This document shows positions 1 to 9,202 of a stretch of 64,000 bases of DNA, piece after piece. The stretch covers positions 5,642,001-5,706,000 of the forward strand of contig CBDDCL010000015.1 of the NCBI GenBank assembly GCA_965226245.1. Reading direction: 5' to 3'. Below the pieces are notes generated by a model, which had not been told where the DNA came from, made no database searches, and saw nothing but the letters and a program-made list of their open reading frames with translations. A program made the position numbers and the translations under genes. Positions within the stretch are counted from its first letter, which is position 1. Each line of letters begins with the position of its first letter. The stretch is from CBDCYS01 sp965226245. GTDB taxonomy: Bacteria; Acidobacteriota; Terriglobia; Bryobacterales; UBA6623.

Positions 1-195
1 GAGTGCCAGCGCTGTTCCTGTCTTTGAAATTGTACCTGCTTCGAGAAGGTTGTCGCGCTGGGTGATTTTCAACGGGCTCATGTATTGTGTCGGCAGCCGC
101 GAGCAGTCGGCCCTAAACGAAAAGCGTCAGCCGAAAAGAAACAAGCCGAGTGACAGCGGGTTAGCCATCTCCCGTCCCAGCCCCCACCTGCAACC

Positions 196-420
196 ATGAA
201 GCTTTGTACTTTTGAACACGACGGCCGCCCACGGGCCGCTATCATCCTCGGCGCCGCGCCGCTCCCAATTGCCGAAATCATTGCAAGGGTCGGCACCGCC
301 ATTCCCGAGGAGCTGCTCCCCTTGATCGAAGCCGCTTGCCTGGACGAGCTTCGGGAAGCATCGGCCGGCATCGACGCGACGATTCCCTTGAGTGAGGCCC
401 GCTTGCGGCTGCCCTACGCC
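196..420 (+). pseudogene. Fumarylacetoacetate hydrolase family, N-terminal fragment
   Basis: The first 75 or so codons (MKLCTFEHDGRPRAAIILG..., then ..LSEARLRLP) look like the small N-terminal domain of FAH-family hydrolases, which precedes the catalytic beta domain. After the LSEARLRLP stretch the expected proline-rich linker and metal-binding catalytic domain are absent; the frame runs into a dispersed repeat and stops at 531. A functional enzyme would need about 200 more residues. I read it as a truncated relic. The family assignment rests on a short segment. Confidence 0.55.
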
Positions 421-499
421 CCAGCATTGCTCCTAGCCTGGCAAGAATTGCCTCTCAGCGCGAACCGGCTCGCTCTGCCTGGAGCGGGCTATTGTTGCT

Positions 500-735
500 C
501 TGTTGAGCCGCGAAGCGGCGCCGGATCGTAGCCCATGGGTGGAGCGAAGCGGCACCCTGGGTCCGAAACCCTGCGAGGGGAAGCCCCGGACGCCGGACGG
601 GCGTAGGAAAACAACCGGATGCTTACGCCTCTGCAGCAGAGTTCTCTGTCGCGGGCGTTCGTTGCTGCCCGATACAAGAGCACGCGCTATTCAACCAAAA
701 CCCTCCGCGCGGAACTGCTAACTAGGAACAGTATT
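500..735. repeat. Dispersed repeat, related to 12.40-12.56 kb
   Basis: This stretch shares blocks in the same order with the 3' part of the small gene at 12.15 kb: a gtccgaaaccc block, then gaagcccc, then aggaaaacaa, and about 100 bp later gaacagtattg. It also has clustered gcgaagcggc words. The order of blocks suggests two diverged copies of one element. No intact gene is visible here. Confidence 0.5.
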
Positions 736-742
736 GAGGCTA

Positions 743-1282
743 CTAGTCTAGGAGCGCAACAGCTTGATCGCTCGCTCGACACCGTTGCCGTTCGTCTTCG
801 CGGACTGAGGCGCCGCGAGCAGGGTCAGGGATCGCTCGCTCGAAATGAGGCGCCGCGAGCAGGTCAGGGACAAATACCGAAAGAGTCTTGGCGAGGTCGT
901 CGATATCCGCGCCCTCTTCCACCATCACTTCGTGCTCCACCCAGTTACAGAGGGGGATATTGCGGAAGTACATCCGCTCTTGAACGACGAGCGACTTTCG
1001 CGAGGCAAACAGCATTTTCTGTTCGCGAACGAACTGGCGCTGCTCGGTGCGCAGCTCGCCTAGGAAGTCGTCGAGTGATTTGCGGCGGGCGACCTCTTCC
1101 CGCAGATTGTTGAGCTCTTCGAGATGTCCCTTTTGCGCTTCGATCGAGGCGCGGGCTTCGCTCAGAGACTGTCGCTCCCGAGCAAGCTGCACTTCCAGCC
1201 GTTGCTGCATGATGTAGACCGCGAGCAGCGCCGAACCAACGGCAATGAAGATGGGCAATAGAACCCAGAGGACTGTCGTCAT
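743..1282 (-). CDS. Membrane-anchored coiled-coil protein, unknown
   Basis: An N-terminal membrane segment (MTTVLWVLLPIFIAVGSALL) is followed by a long charged helix rich in Gln, Glu, Arg and Leu (roughly residues 25-95), a likely coiled coil, then a mixed region with an HEVMVEEG stretch. The start at 1282 is preceded by GGGAGGAT, a good ribosome site, which beats the longer upstream frame. I recognise no family. The 3' end contains an imperfect 40-bp-period duplication, so the last 30 or so residues may not be ancestral. It lies downstream of, and on the same strand as, the sulfatase gene. Confidence 0.65.
   Translation of the reverse strand: MTTVLWVLLPIFIAVGSALLAVYIMQQRLEVQLARERQSLSEARASIEAQKGHLEELNNLREEVARRKSLDDFLGELRTEQRQFVREQKMLFASRKSLVVQERMYFRNIPLCNWVEHEVMVEEGADIDDLAKTLSVFVPDLLAAPHFERAIPDPARGASVREDERQRCRASDQAVALLD
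806..870. repeat. Short tandem duplication at a gene 3' end
   Basis: The unit tgaggcgccgcgagcagg followed by tcaggga occurs at 806-831 and again at 846-870; the second copy lacks one g. The period is 40 bp and the difference changes the reading frame between copies. It overlaps the C-terminal codons of the coiled-coil membrane protein. Confidence 0.75.
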
Positions 1283-1551
1283 AAAGCCAATATCCTCCCG
1301 AACTACACAGTCATTATACTCCGTGTAGCGCCATTCCAGGCCCAAACACGGCGGTGTCTAGTTACTAGGTCAAGAAATCGGACAACTTCGGGGAATACCT
1401 TAGCGGTCTCCCGGTTGCAGTTGCAGGCTTGAAGTGGCAAGTTGACGATGTGAACAGGATGGCCCGCTCGATGTTACCGGCATCTCCTTTAACCTTCCTT
1501 TAACCCAGGGTTAAGTCTTTCGGAGAATACGCGGCTGGAGAGGCCTGCCCG
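1283..1551. other. Intergenic region with a small palindrome
   Basis: No gene is visible. A perfect 7-bp-arm palindrome, ttaacccagggttaa, sits at 1500-1514, just downstream of the sulfatase stop. It could be a protein-binding site; it lacks a T tract on either side, so it is not a convincing terminator. Confidence 0.35.
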
Positions 1552-3132
1552 CTACGCCGGCCCATCCGGCGGAGGCAAAGACCCTCTCCAGCCTTCCCGC
1601 AGCATGCCGGAGAGGCCGTTCACCAAGCTCAGCTTGCGAGGCTGGTTGGCAATGTTGACGTTCTCGAACGGGTCCATCTCATAGTCATAAAGTTCCGCCG
1701 TACGGGAACCCGTACCGGGAACCGTCCACTCGGTGTAGCGGTAGCGGCGCGTACGAATCGAATGCCCCATGCCGGGGCCCGAGCCCGGAATTTCTCGAGG
1801 GTATTGGCTGAAAGCCGCTCGCTTCCACAGCCGATCGGGATCGTCGATTAAGGGAACAAAGCTGGATCCCTCCAGCCCCAGCGGCCGGCTGACGCCGCAG
1901 ATTTCGCACAGCGACGGATAGATGTCCACGAACTCCGTAAGCGCCGATGTTTTCCTGTCCGCGTTGCGCTGGCCCGGGACGCTCACGATCAACGGCGACC
2001 GCGTGGCGGCCTCGAAGTTCGTGTGCTTGTTCCATAGGCCGTGTTCGCCCAGGTGATAGCCGTGATCGCCCCACAGCACGATCACCGTGTTATCGCGCAG
2101 GCCAAGCTCGTCCAGCGCTTTGATCAGCTTGCCGATCTGCGCGTCGACATAGCTGATCGAGGCATAGTAGCCACGAATCAGCTCCCGCGCCTTGTCGTCC
2201 GGGATCGGCCCAGTGGGCGGGATGTCGCTGTACCCCCGCAGCTCTTCCGAACCATGCAGCGCGAAACCGGGCGTATCCAGCGGAGACTCGGTGTGCTCCG
2301 TCAGCTCGATCTCGTTTTCCGGGTAGAGGTCGTAATATTTCTTCGGAGCGACAAAAGGCAAATGCGGTTTCAGAAAGCCGGCCGCCAGGAAAAACCGCTG
2401 TCCGCGAAGCTTCCGCAGCGCCGCAACAGCAGCTTCCGCCGTCTTCCCGTCAGGCAGTTCATTGTCCGCAACGTCGCGCGCTTCCCAACTCGGCATCCCC
2501 CAGCCTCGCTGGCCCTCGGGCCGGGGACCACGTTTCGAGGGCTCGAAGTAAAAGCTTTCCGCGGAAGACCAGCCGGCCCGCCGCAACTCCCTCCACTTCC
2601 GTTGAGTGAAAGCCCGATTGGCTTTGCTCCCCCATTCGTGGTTGTCGGCAATCCAGGGCGGGATGCTCCAAGATTGCGGATCGTCGAGTTGCGGCTTATG
2701 GAAAATCTTCCCGAACGCCGTGGTCGTGTAGCCATGCCGCTTGAACTGCTCGGGCAGCGTCCTCGCGCCCGGCATGTAGCGCCGAAAATGAGTTTGCAGA
2801 TCGTAAACGCGGGTCGTATCCGGCCGCATGCCGGTCATCAAGGAAGTGCGTGAAGGGCTGCATACCGCCTGCTGGCAGTAGGCGCGCGTGAAGGTCAACC
2901 CGCTGGCCGCCAGGCGGTCCATGTTGGGTGTCTTGACGAGGGGATGCCCATAGCAACCCAAGGCCGGACGCAGGTCGTCCACCGCGATGAACAGGACGTT
3001 CAGCTCGGGTCCCTTTTTCTTCTTTGCGCCGAGCAGGCCCGGAGCCCCTGCAGCCGCCCCTCCGCCCAACGCCCCCAATTGGGCCGCGCCAAGCCCCTGG
3101 CGCAACAGTTCTCTTCGGGAGTAGGTAGCCAT
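1552..3132 (-). CDS. Sulfatase, iduronate-2-sulfatase-like
   Basis: A 526-residue type I sulfatase that should hydrolyse sulfate esters, probably on polysaccharides outside the cytoplasm. The N-terminus (YSRRELLRQG then an Ala/Gly-rich stretch) is Tat-like. The metal-binding VDDLRP motif is near residue 51, and CSPSR at 91-95 is the cysteine-type formylglycine signature. A GDHGYHLGEHG segment in the second half carries further active-site residues, and the C-terminal ELYDYEMDPFE block is typical of the iduronate-sulfatase-like group. Length matches the family. A formylglycine-generating enzyme is needed for activity and is not seen in the window. A second, N-terminally deleted sulfatase lies at 36.6-37.5 kb. 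Confidence 0.9.
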   Translation of the reverse strand: MATYSRRELLRQGLGAAQLGALGGGAAAGAPGLLGAKKKKGPELNVLFIAVDDLRPALGCYGHPLVKTPNMDRLAASGLTFTRAYCQQAVCSPSRTSLMTGMRPDTTRVYDLQTHFRRYMPGARTLPEQFKRHGYTTTAFGKIFHKPQLDDPQSWSIPPWIADNHEWGSKANRAFTQRKWRELRRAGWSSAESFYFEPSKRGPRPEGQRGWGMPSWEARDVADNELPDGKTAEAAVAALRKLRGQRFFLAAGFLKPHLPFVAPKKYYDLYPENEIELTEHTESPLDTPGFALHGSEELRGYSDIPPTGPIPDDKARELIRGYYASISYVDAQIGKLIKALDELGLRDNTVIVLWGDHGYHLGEHGLWNKHTNFEAATRSPLIVSVPGQRNADRKTSALTEFVDIYPSLCEICGVSRPLGLEGSSFVPLIDDPDRLWKRAAFSQYPREIPGSGPGMGHSIRTRRYRYTEWTVPGTGSRTAELYDYEMDPFENVNIANQPRKLSLVNGLSGMLREGWRGSLPPPDGPA

Positions 3133-3327
3133 CAGCGGAATCCGCGGTTCGGCAAGCCCGCGGCAATGCTCTTACTCTGTATCTTCAGCCTAGCTTACTT
3201 TCCAGTCACGGCCGGCAAAGTTGTGCGCGATTGAGGCTGTCCCGGTTTTCCCCGGTTTTCCAAAGTGCAGGTCCTCGCTACAAGCCGGACTCTTTGTATT
3301 CCCGGAAGCCATCAACCAATTGCCGGA

Positions 3328-4354
3328 ATGGGGTATTTAGTTGACTCCAGTAGCCACAATATGTTGTGGTTGGGGGCATGAAGGAGGACTACCCCCGAAA
3401 CCTCGTCGAGTTGGAAGCTCGATTCTCGACCGAGGAGGCGTGCCGGGAGTACCTGCTGAAGCTGCGCTGGCCGGAGGGGTTCGTGTGCCCGCGCTGTGGG
3501 ATCCAGTCCTCATGGGCCAGCAAACGCAATCTGCTGCTCTGCGCCGACTGCGGTTACCAGGCCTCGGTGACGGCGGGCACGATTTTCCAGGACACCCGCA
3601 AGCCCTTGACGTTGTGGTTCCGGGCGGCTTGGTGGGTGACAACGCAAAAAGGCGGGGCCAGCGCGCTGGAGTTGCAGCGGGTCTTGGGTTTGGGTAGCTA
3701 TGTAACCGCCTGGACCTGGCTGCACAAGTTCCGCCGCGCCATGGTGCGCCCCGGTCGCAATCGGCTGGTCGGCCGGGTGGAGGTGGACGAAACGTATGTG
3801 GGCGGAGTCGAAGAGGGCGTCCGAGGTCGCGAAATGGTTGGCAAAGCGTTAGTTGCGGTTGCTGCCGAGGAGGATGGGCGCGGTATGGGTCGCATCCGGC
3901 TCCGTCGGATCGCGGATGCCTCAGCGGCGAGCTTGGAAGCCTTTGTCGAAGAAGCTATCCAACCTGGCAGCCTCGTGCACACCGACGGCTGGGAAGGCTA
4001 TGCGGGATTGGAGAACAAAGGATACCGCCATGAAGTCACCGTGCTGCGCGGGAAGCGGCAATCGGCGAGTAAGCTGCTGCCGAGAGTCCATCGTGTCGCC
4101 TCTCTGCTAAAGCGCTGGCTGTTGGGGACCCACCAGGGGGCTGTCAGTCACGAGTATTTGGACTACTACCTGGACGAGTTCACGTTCCGCTTCAACCGGC
4201 GGACCTCACGGTCGCGCGGCAAACTTTTCTATCGCCTCCTCCAGCAGGCGGTCGCCGCCGACCCTGCTCCCTATAAGACAATGGTCGAGGCCACCAGGGC
4301 CGGCACCCCCACCCCCAAGATGTAGTGGCTACTGGAGTCAACTAAATACCCCAT
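3328..4354 (+). mobile_element. IS1595-family insertion sequence, copy 1
   Basis: A complete 1027-bp element. The ends are inverted repeats beginning ATGGGGTATTTAGTTGACTC and continuing to CCAGTAGCCAC. The flanks carry an 8-bp target duplication, ttgccgga, at 3320-3327 and 4355-4362, the size usual for this family. It holds one transposase gene and no passenger. It is inserted in the 3' end of the restriction gene, in opposite orientation. Two further copies of equal length lie at 9.2 and 45.8 kb. Confidence 0.97.
3366..4325 (+). CDS. IS1595-family transposase
   Basis: A 319-residue DDE transposase of the ISXO2/IS1595 type. The N-terminus has a zinc-ribbon-like domain with CPRCG and CADCG, followed by the family block TAGTIFQDTRKPLTLWF. 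The catalytic domain contains VEVDETYVGG (first Asp), VHTDGWEGY (second Asp) and the C-terminal SHEYLDYYLDEFTFRFNRR segment. The protein is the same as those of the other two copies, which suggests recent transposition. Confidence 0.95.
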   Translation: MVGGMKEDYPRNLVELEARFSTEEACREYLLKLRWPEGFVCPRCGIQSSWASKRNLLLCADCGYQASVTAGTIFQDTRKPLTLWFRAAWWVTTQKGGASALELQRVLGLGSYVTAWTWLHKFRRAMVRPGRNRLVGRVEVDETYVGGVEEGVRGREMVGKALVAVAAEEDGRGMGRIRLRRIADASAASLEAFVEEAIQPGSLVHTDGWEGYAGLENKGYRHEVTVLRGKRQSASKLLPRVHRVASLLKRWLLGTHQGAVSHEYLDYYLDEFTFRFNRRTSRSRGKLFYRLLQQAVAADPAPYKTMVEATRAGTPTPKM

Positions 4355-7003
4355 TTGCCGGAATGAGGCAGGCTTGTATTGCTCAAAGCTCTCTTCGTCC
4401 ACGTAAACGAAGTCGTATACCACGTCCGCCTGTACTCGATTGACGTCTTGGCGCCATTGCCGCAGCCGGTGCATTTTCAGCGGCACATCCAGGTCTTCCC
4501 GGCCTTTGGTTTCCACAACAAAAATCCGCTTCTTGGATAGCTTCACCAGAAAGTCCGGGTAGTAATTGGAGATGTCCCCGTCCGCCTTCACGTAGTCCAG
4601 TTTGAAACGCACCGCCAGATAATTCTTGGCGTAGGAAACCACATCGCCGCAGTCTTCCAGGAAGCCGGCGAACAGCAGTTCAAAACGGCTGTCCCCGATG
4701 ATGCGGTTGAAGACGCTCTTTTTCGGGATGATGTAGCTCTGATCCTTGGCCACGAAAGGGCGCGTCTGCCGCAGCTTGATGGTGTCGCGGATTTCGGCGC
4801 CGCCTTTGTCCTGCACGGTGAGGGCGTTGATGGCCTTCTTGAACGTCTCGAGCAGGGTTTTGGCGGCGGCCAGCTCCGACAGGTTGCGCAATGTGTTCGG
4901 GTCCTCGAGTTCCACCGGGCGGTCGAACAACTCAGCTTGCACAAACGCCTTGACCTTGCCATACAGCACATCGTAGCCGCTGACCAGCCGTAAATCCTTC
5001 ATCATGGCCCGCGCGAAGTAGCCGATCACGCTGCGGTAATCGGCAATGCCCGCCGTGTCGAGGATGGTGGTATGCGTCACCTCGCCGGTGGTGACGTTCT
5101 TGAAGACGATCTCCCGCTGCTGCTCTTCGCTGAACTGCAGGTAGGCCACGCGCTGATGCCCCTGCGCTCCCGTGTCCAGTGCGCTCAGGTTCTTGTATTC
5201 CCGGTAGACGCGCGGCGTCAGCACGGGGATTTCAATGTCCAGGGCCTCGATGTCTTTTTTCTCGTTTTCCTTGTCAATCTCGACCACCAGCGGAGTTTTA
5301 GCCTGCGTGCCTTCCCCCATCGGCTTGCGCTCCAGGACCACGCCTTCCGCCTGAATGGATTCCACGAAATCCATAAAGGCATTCGTGCCGACCACGCTGA
5401 CGTATTCTTCCACGCTCCCGGGGTACATTTTGCGCAAACCGCGCCCCAGCGTTTGTTCCGGCAAGATATTGCTCTTGGCGGAATAGGCGCGCAGGCCCAC
5501 AATGGTGGTGACGTTGCGCACGTCCCAGCCCTCTTTGAGCACCATTACGGACACGATGGCCTTGTAGCGGCTGTCCGCATCGTCGATGGAGTTCGCATCG
5601 TCCCGCAGCTTATCCAGCTCTTCCTTGCTCTTGCCTGAGGTTGACTCGGCGATCTCGCCGTTGCGTTTGGTGTGAATGACCAGCACCGCGTCTTTCAGTT
5701 CGGGATAGTTGCCTTCGAGGTATTCCGCCACGTCGTCGCAATTGCGGGTATCGTCGGTCATCACGAACAGGATCGCTTTCTTCCCCAGCTTTTCGTGCTC
5801 GGCATACGCCTTGCGCCACTCGATCACGCCCAGGTCAATGTAGTCGGCATATTTCTCGGTGTATTTGGCGCTCTGGCGTTCCACCAGCTTGGCGCGGCTG
5901 GCGGCGTCGGGCAGCACCGGGTGCTTGACCACGTTTTGCGAGATGGCCTCCACCAGCGGGTAATCGGCGACGGTCTGCACGAAAATCGAGCCGTTGTTGT
6001 GCTTGGGCGTGGCCGTCACGTCCACTTGCAGAGAGAGCGCGGACTCTTTTTGCTTCAGCCGGTTGTGGATGTCTTCGATGGATTTGAACCAGGCCATGCG
6101 CGGGTCGTGAATATGGTGCGCCTCGTCGTTGAGCACAATCAGTTCATCAATGTCGCGCACGATCATGCCCAAGTCCACCTTGGAGCCGGTCGTCGCGCCA
6201 CTGGGCCGCGTGCCCAGGAAGTAGTCCATCGTGTTGTCATCATCGGGCGATGCGGGAATGTCATCGCCCGCATAGACGCGGTGGATGTTGGTCAGGAAGA
6301 TATTGCCGCTGGGGCGAGTGACGCGCACCTCGTCCTGCACGTGCAGGGTCAGTTGAAAATCGTCGCGCCAGTTGCGCCCGTCCACGCCGTTATCGGGCAA
6401 GACCGGGTCTTCAAAGAAAATGCGCAGACCCTGAAAGTCCTTATAGATCCGGTCCAGCACAATGATGTTGGGGGCGATCACCAGAAAGTTGCGCGCCAGC
6501 CCCGACTCCGGCTCGTACAGCTTGTGATAGAAGCTCCAGGCCAGGACCAGACTCAGCACCTTAGTCTTGCCGGAGCCGGTCGCCATCTTCACCACAAAGC
6601 GCCGCCAGGTCTCGTCAAACATGCCGGCCGAGACCGCGCCGGAACTGTCAAAGCGCATCAGGTCGTACTTGTCCTCGACGCCCGCCACGTCGTGGAGATA
6701 GATGATCGTTTCCAGCGCCTCGCGCTGCGCAAAGTAATACTGGAACTCGGTCGGCGCGCCGCCGGCTTGGGGCAGCAGGCGCCGAGTGTTGAACCACCAG
6801 TTGAGCAGGCTCTTGCTGGTGCCGGCCGCCCCCACGTAGCCGCTGTCCCGCCACTGTTTCACCTTCTTGCGCAGTTGCGACACCAGCGGCGGCATCAGCT
6901 TCTCCATGCTGGTCTCGCGCAGCGCTTCGTCCGCCGGGAACCAGCGCACTGCCGGGTCCAGAATCGCGTGTGGGGAAGCGGGGAAGTCCTTATGCAGCGC
7001 CAT
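4271..7003 (-). CDS. res: Type III restriction enzyme Res subunit, 3' end replaced by IS
   Basis: This is the restriction and ATP-dependent translocation subunit of a type III R-M system. ATGSGKT at residues 141-147 is Walker A, DEAH at 293-296 is the helicase Walker B, and the C-terminal YYPDFL...VVETKG segment is a PD-ExK nuclease core. The start overlaps the hepT stop by one base. The IS1595 element entered near the end: after ..YKPASFRQ the frame now reads IS sequence (MGYLVDSSSHY...) and stops inside the element. Removing the IS and one target repeat restores ..FRQLVDGFREYKESGL and a stop at 3278-3280. Only 14 native residues are lost and 27 foreign ones gained, so activity may survive. 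However, mod is interrupted, and type III cleavage needs Mod. Confidence 0.9.
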   Translation of the reverse strand: MALHKDFPASPHAILDPAVRWFPADEALRETSMEKLMPPLVSQLRKKVKQWRDSGYVGAAGTSKSLLNWWFNTRRLLPQAGGAPTEFQYYFAQREALETIIYLHDVAGVEDKYDLMRFDSSGAVSAGMFDETWRRFVVKMATGSGKTKVLSLVLAWSFYHKLYEPESGLARNFLVIAPNIIVLDRIYKDFQGLRIFFEDPVLPDNGVDGRNWRDDFQLTLHVQDEVRVTRPSGNIFLTNIHRVYAGDDIPASPDDDNTMDYFLGTRPSGATTGSKVDLGMIVRDIDELIVLNDEAHHIHDPRMAWFKSIEDIHNRLKQKESALSLQVDVTATPKHNNGSIFVQTVADYPLVEAISQNVVKHPVLPDAASRAKLVERQSAKYTEKYADYIDLGVIEWRKAYAEHEKLGKKAILFVMTDDTRNCDDVAEYLEGNYPELKDAVLVIHTKRNGEIAESTSGKSKEELDKLRDDANSIDDADSRYKAIVSVMVLKEGWDVRNVTTIVGLRAYSAKSNILPEQTLGRGLRKMYPGSVEEYVSVVGTNAFMDFVESIQAEGVVLERKPMGEGTQAKTPLVVEIDKENEKKDIEALDIEIPVLTPRVYREYKNLSALDTGAQGHQRVAYLQFSEEQQREIVFKNVTTGEVTHTTILDTAGIADYRSVIGYFARAMMKDLRLVSGYDVLYGKVKAFVQAELFDRPVELEDPNTLRNLSELAAAKTLLETFKKAINALTVQDKGGAEIRDTIKLRQTRPFVAKDQSYIIPKKSVFNRIIGDSRFELLFAGFLEDCGDVVSYAKNYLAVRFKLDYVKADGDISNYYPDFLVKLSKKRIFVVETKGREDLDVPLKMHRLRQWRQDVNRVQADVVYDFVYVDEESFEQYKPASFRQMGYLVDSSSHYILGVGVPALVASTIVL

Positions 7004-7374
7004 CAGCGTAGCTCCCCCGCAATTTTCTTGATTGCGGCCGATAGCCGTTCCACGTCATGCGTGCAAATCCAGAATACCTGTTGGGGATCGATGTTGAAAT
7101 ATTGGTGGGCAATCACATCCCGGAAGCCCATGGCGCCGCGCCAGTCGGCCTCGGGGTAGCGCGGCAGAATGGTTCCCCCGGTGATCTTGTCGAAATTCTT
7201 CAGCGCCTCGCCGACCGCCATGAAAAGCATGCACAGGCCATCCATTCTTTCCCTACCCGCGGGCGTGGCCGTAAAGTCGTCCGCGCTCCGGATGGCAGCG
7301 CTGCGGCTCTTGATCGTTTCGAGCGCCTCGTCGATCTGTTCCGCCACCGCCAGCGCCAGCTCGCGGTCAAACAT
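7003..7374 (-). CDS. hepT: HepT-like HEPN toxin (DUF86)
   Basis: A 123-residue helical protein of the HepT/DUF86 family. The RDVIAHQYF segment gives the HEPN ribonuclease signature R-x4-H-x-Y. In characterised HEPT/MNT pairs the toxin is kept inactive by AMPylation near this motif by its nucleotidyltransferase partner, which here is the gene directly upstream, overlapping by 8 bp. Its other end overlaps the res start by one base. The pair therefore sits translationally coupled inside the type III R-M operon. Family and pairing are well supported; a functional link with restriction is inferred from the arrangement only. Confidence 0.9.
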   Translation of the reverse strand: MFDRELALAVAEQIDEALETIKSRSAAIRSADDFTATPAGRERMDGLCMLFMAVGEALKNFDKITGGTILPRYPEADWRGAMGFRDVIAHQYFNIDPQQVFWICTHDVERLSAAIKKIAGELR

Positions 7375-7657
7375 AGACGCCTTCCTTCTCGATGCGCGAT
7401 TTCAAAAACGGGTTCATTTGTTCGCGGAGACGAACGATATCGACGTGCTTCCCGATGCGCTCCTCAAGCTCTTCCCTGATGTGGACCAGCAGGAAGAGGT
7501 CGGGTGTTTGGGTCTTCACGCATACATCCACGTCGCTCTGTTCCCCGGCGGTGCCGCGCGCCACCGACCCGAACACTCCCAGCTCGAGAATCCCATATTG
7601 CGCGGCGTAGTCCCGCTTGAACTCTCGCAGAATCCGGAGAATTTCGTCTCTGTTCAC
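7367..7657 (-). CDS. mntA: MntA-like nucleotidyltransferase antitoxin
   Basis: A 96-residue minimal nucleotidyltransferase. GVFGSVARGTAGEQSDVDV contains the GSx10DxD active-site motif of the MNT family, so the residues needed for AMP transfer are present. It starts within the stop region of mod and overlaps hepT by 8 bp. The expected role is to neutralise HepT by polyadenylylation. Length and motif are normal for the family. Confidence 0.9.
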   Translation of the reverse strand: MNRDEILRILREFKRDYAAQYGILELGVFGSVARGTAGEQSDVDVCVKTQTPDLFLLVHIREELEERIGKHVDIVRLREQMNPFLKSRIEKEGVYV

Positions 7658-9202
7658 TAGCTTCTCCCTCCCACGTTCACGTCAATGATCGTCATCGTGT
7701 CGTTGCCGAAGATGTCCACTACCTTGACGGCGATCTTGCGCCGCCCTGGCAGGCATTCGTGAAAGACGCTGGTCAGTTCCAGCGAGCGGTCCTTTTTCGT
7801 GCGGAAGGATTGCCACTCGTTCTCAAAGATGAAATCCCCCGTCCAGACTTCCTCATATTTCGGCAGATCCAACTGTTCGGGTCGCTCCATCCCCGGCATC
7901 TGGATTTGTTTCGCCCCCTCACTTGGAATCCGCACAATTTCACGTTTGCTCTCAAAGTTGAAATCCACCGCCCAATAGTCGATCCAGTCCGTCCAGTTCT
8001 TGGTGAGCTGTTCACGGCTGACGATACCGTCCTTGTCCTTGCTCACCTTCACAATCTGACCTTTCTCGGCCACGATCTTGCTGCTCTTGTTCTTAATCGA
8101 TGCCTCGGCGCTGGCGATCGAATCCTGCGAATAGTAGACCGAGAAGTCGGTCAGCTCCACCGCTATGCTGTTTTTCTTGACGTGCGGCTTGACCTCGATC
8201 GCCGCCACGTCGTGAAAGACCACCTGGTTCTTTTCCACCGCCCGCTTGTCGAACACCTCGGCCGGGATGTACTTGGGGGCGATGTCAATGCCTTTGGCGC
8301 GGGCTTCGTCCAGCACGTTGGGGAACAGCCCCATCTCAAACTCAAAGCCCAGGATGTCCACGCGGGTGATGTGCTTCTGGCGGCATTCCAGGATGACCTC
8401 TTCCACAAACAGACGCGTCACCGGCAGATTGACCGGCCCCACCGCCACCAGCCGCCCGGCCTTTTTGGCGTGGAAGGTGGCAAAGCCCTCGGTCTTTTCG
8501 GCGCGGTAGGCGCGCAGGATCAGGTCGAGGAACGCGGCTTCCTTTTCTTCCAACTGTTTTTGCTGTTCGGCTTCGCGCAGGTTGGGATTGACGCCGATGT
8601 AGTGCTGGCGTTCGTACTTGCCCAGATTGAGGATTTCAAAGGCGCGGTAGTCCTTGCCTTTCGCTTTCAGCACCCTTTGGACGCCGATGAGGCGCTTGCG
8701 GGTAGTGTGGATGGCGAACTTGCCTAGGTCGCTGACAATCCACTTGCGGCCGAGCTTCTCGGCGACGGCGGCAGTGGTTCCGGAGCCGCAGAAGAAGTCA
8801 GCCACCACGTCGCCTTCGTTTGAAGACGCGCGCAGTATTCGTTCGATCAAAGCTTCCGGCTTTTGCGTTGGATAGTTCTGAGATTCCTTTGATCCACCTG
8901 CCAAATATTTTACGTCACCCCATAAATCACTAAGCGGGACACCAGACATCTCATCCAAAAACATTATTCGGCAGCGCTTGATAGGTGTGCCGTTCTTTCC
9001 GATCTTTATGCGGCCATGGCTGTCCGGGACCTCAGTCTGTTCAGCATTCCACATATCCTCCATCTTCTCCGGGCTAGTGCGCCACCTAGCTACCGTGCCA
9101 CGGAAATCGAATTCAGCCATCCTTTTTTGCGGATCGAGCATATTCTCAGCTTTGTAATAACGCCCAGACGGGAGTTTTCGCCATTCAGCCGATATATATT
9201 CT
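7657..9202 (-). pseudogene. mod: Type III DNA methyltransferase mod, 3' part
   Basis: This is the C-terminal two thirds of an adenine DNA methyltransferase split by an IS1595 insertion. It carries ADFFCGSGTTAA, the S-adenosylmethionine-binding motif I, downstream of the catalytic motif in the other fragment, the order typical of type III (beta-class) Mod. It also has the SQNYPTQKPEALIERI block that precedes motif I. An internal Met at 9141 could start translation, but the product would lack the DPPF catalytic motif. Joined across the IS with one target repeat removed, the frame is continuous: 2328 bp, 775 residues, reading ..YTQEYISAEWRKLPSG... Confidence 0.92.

Noticed and set aside
5672..7159. 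A 495-codon open frame on the plus strand opposite res
   Set aside because: It lies fully antisense to a gene with clear helicase and nuclease motifs; the translation is His/Val/Leu-rich without domains, as expected for the complement of a GC-rich gene.
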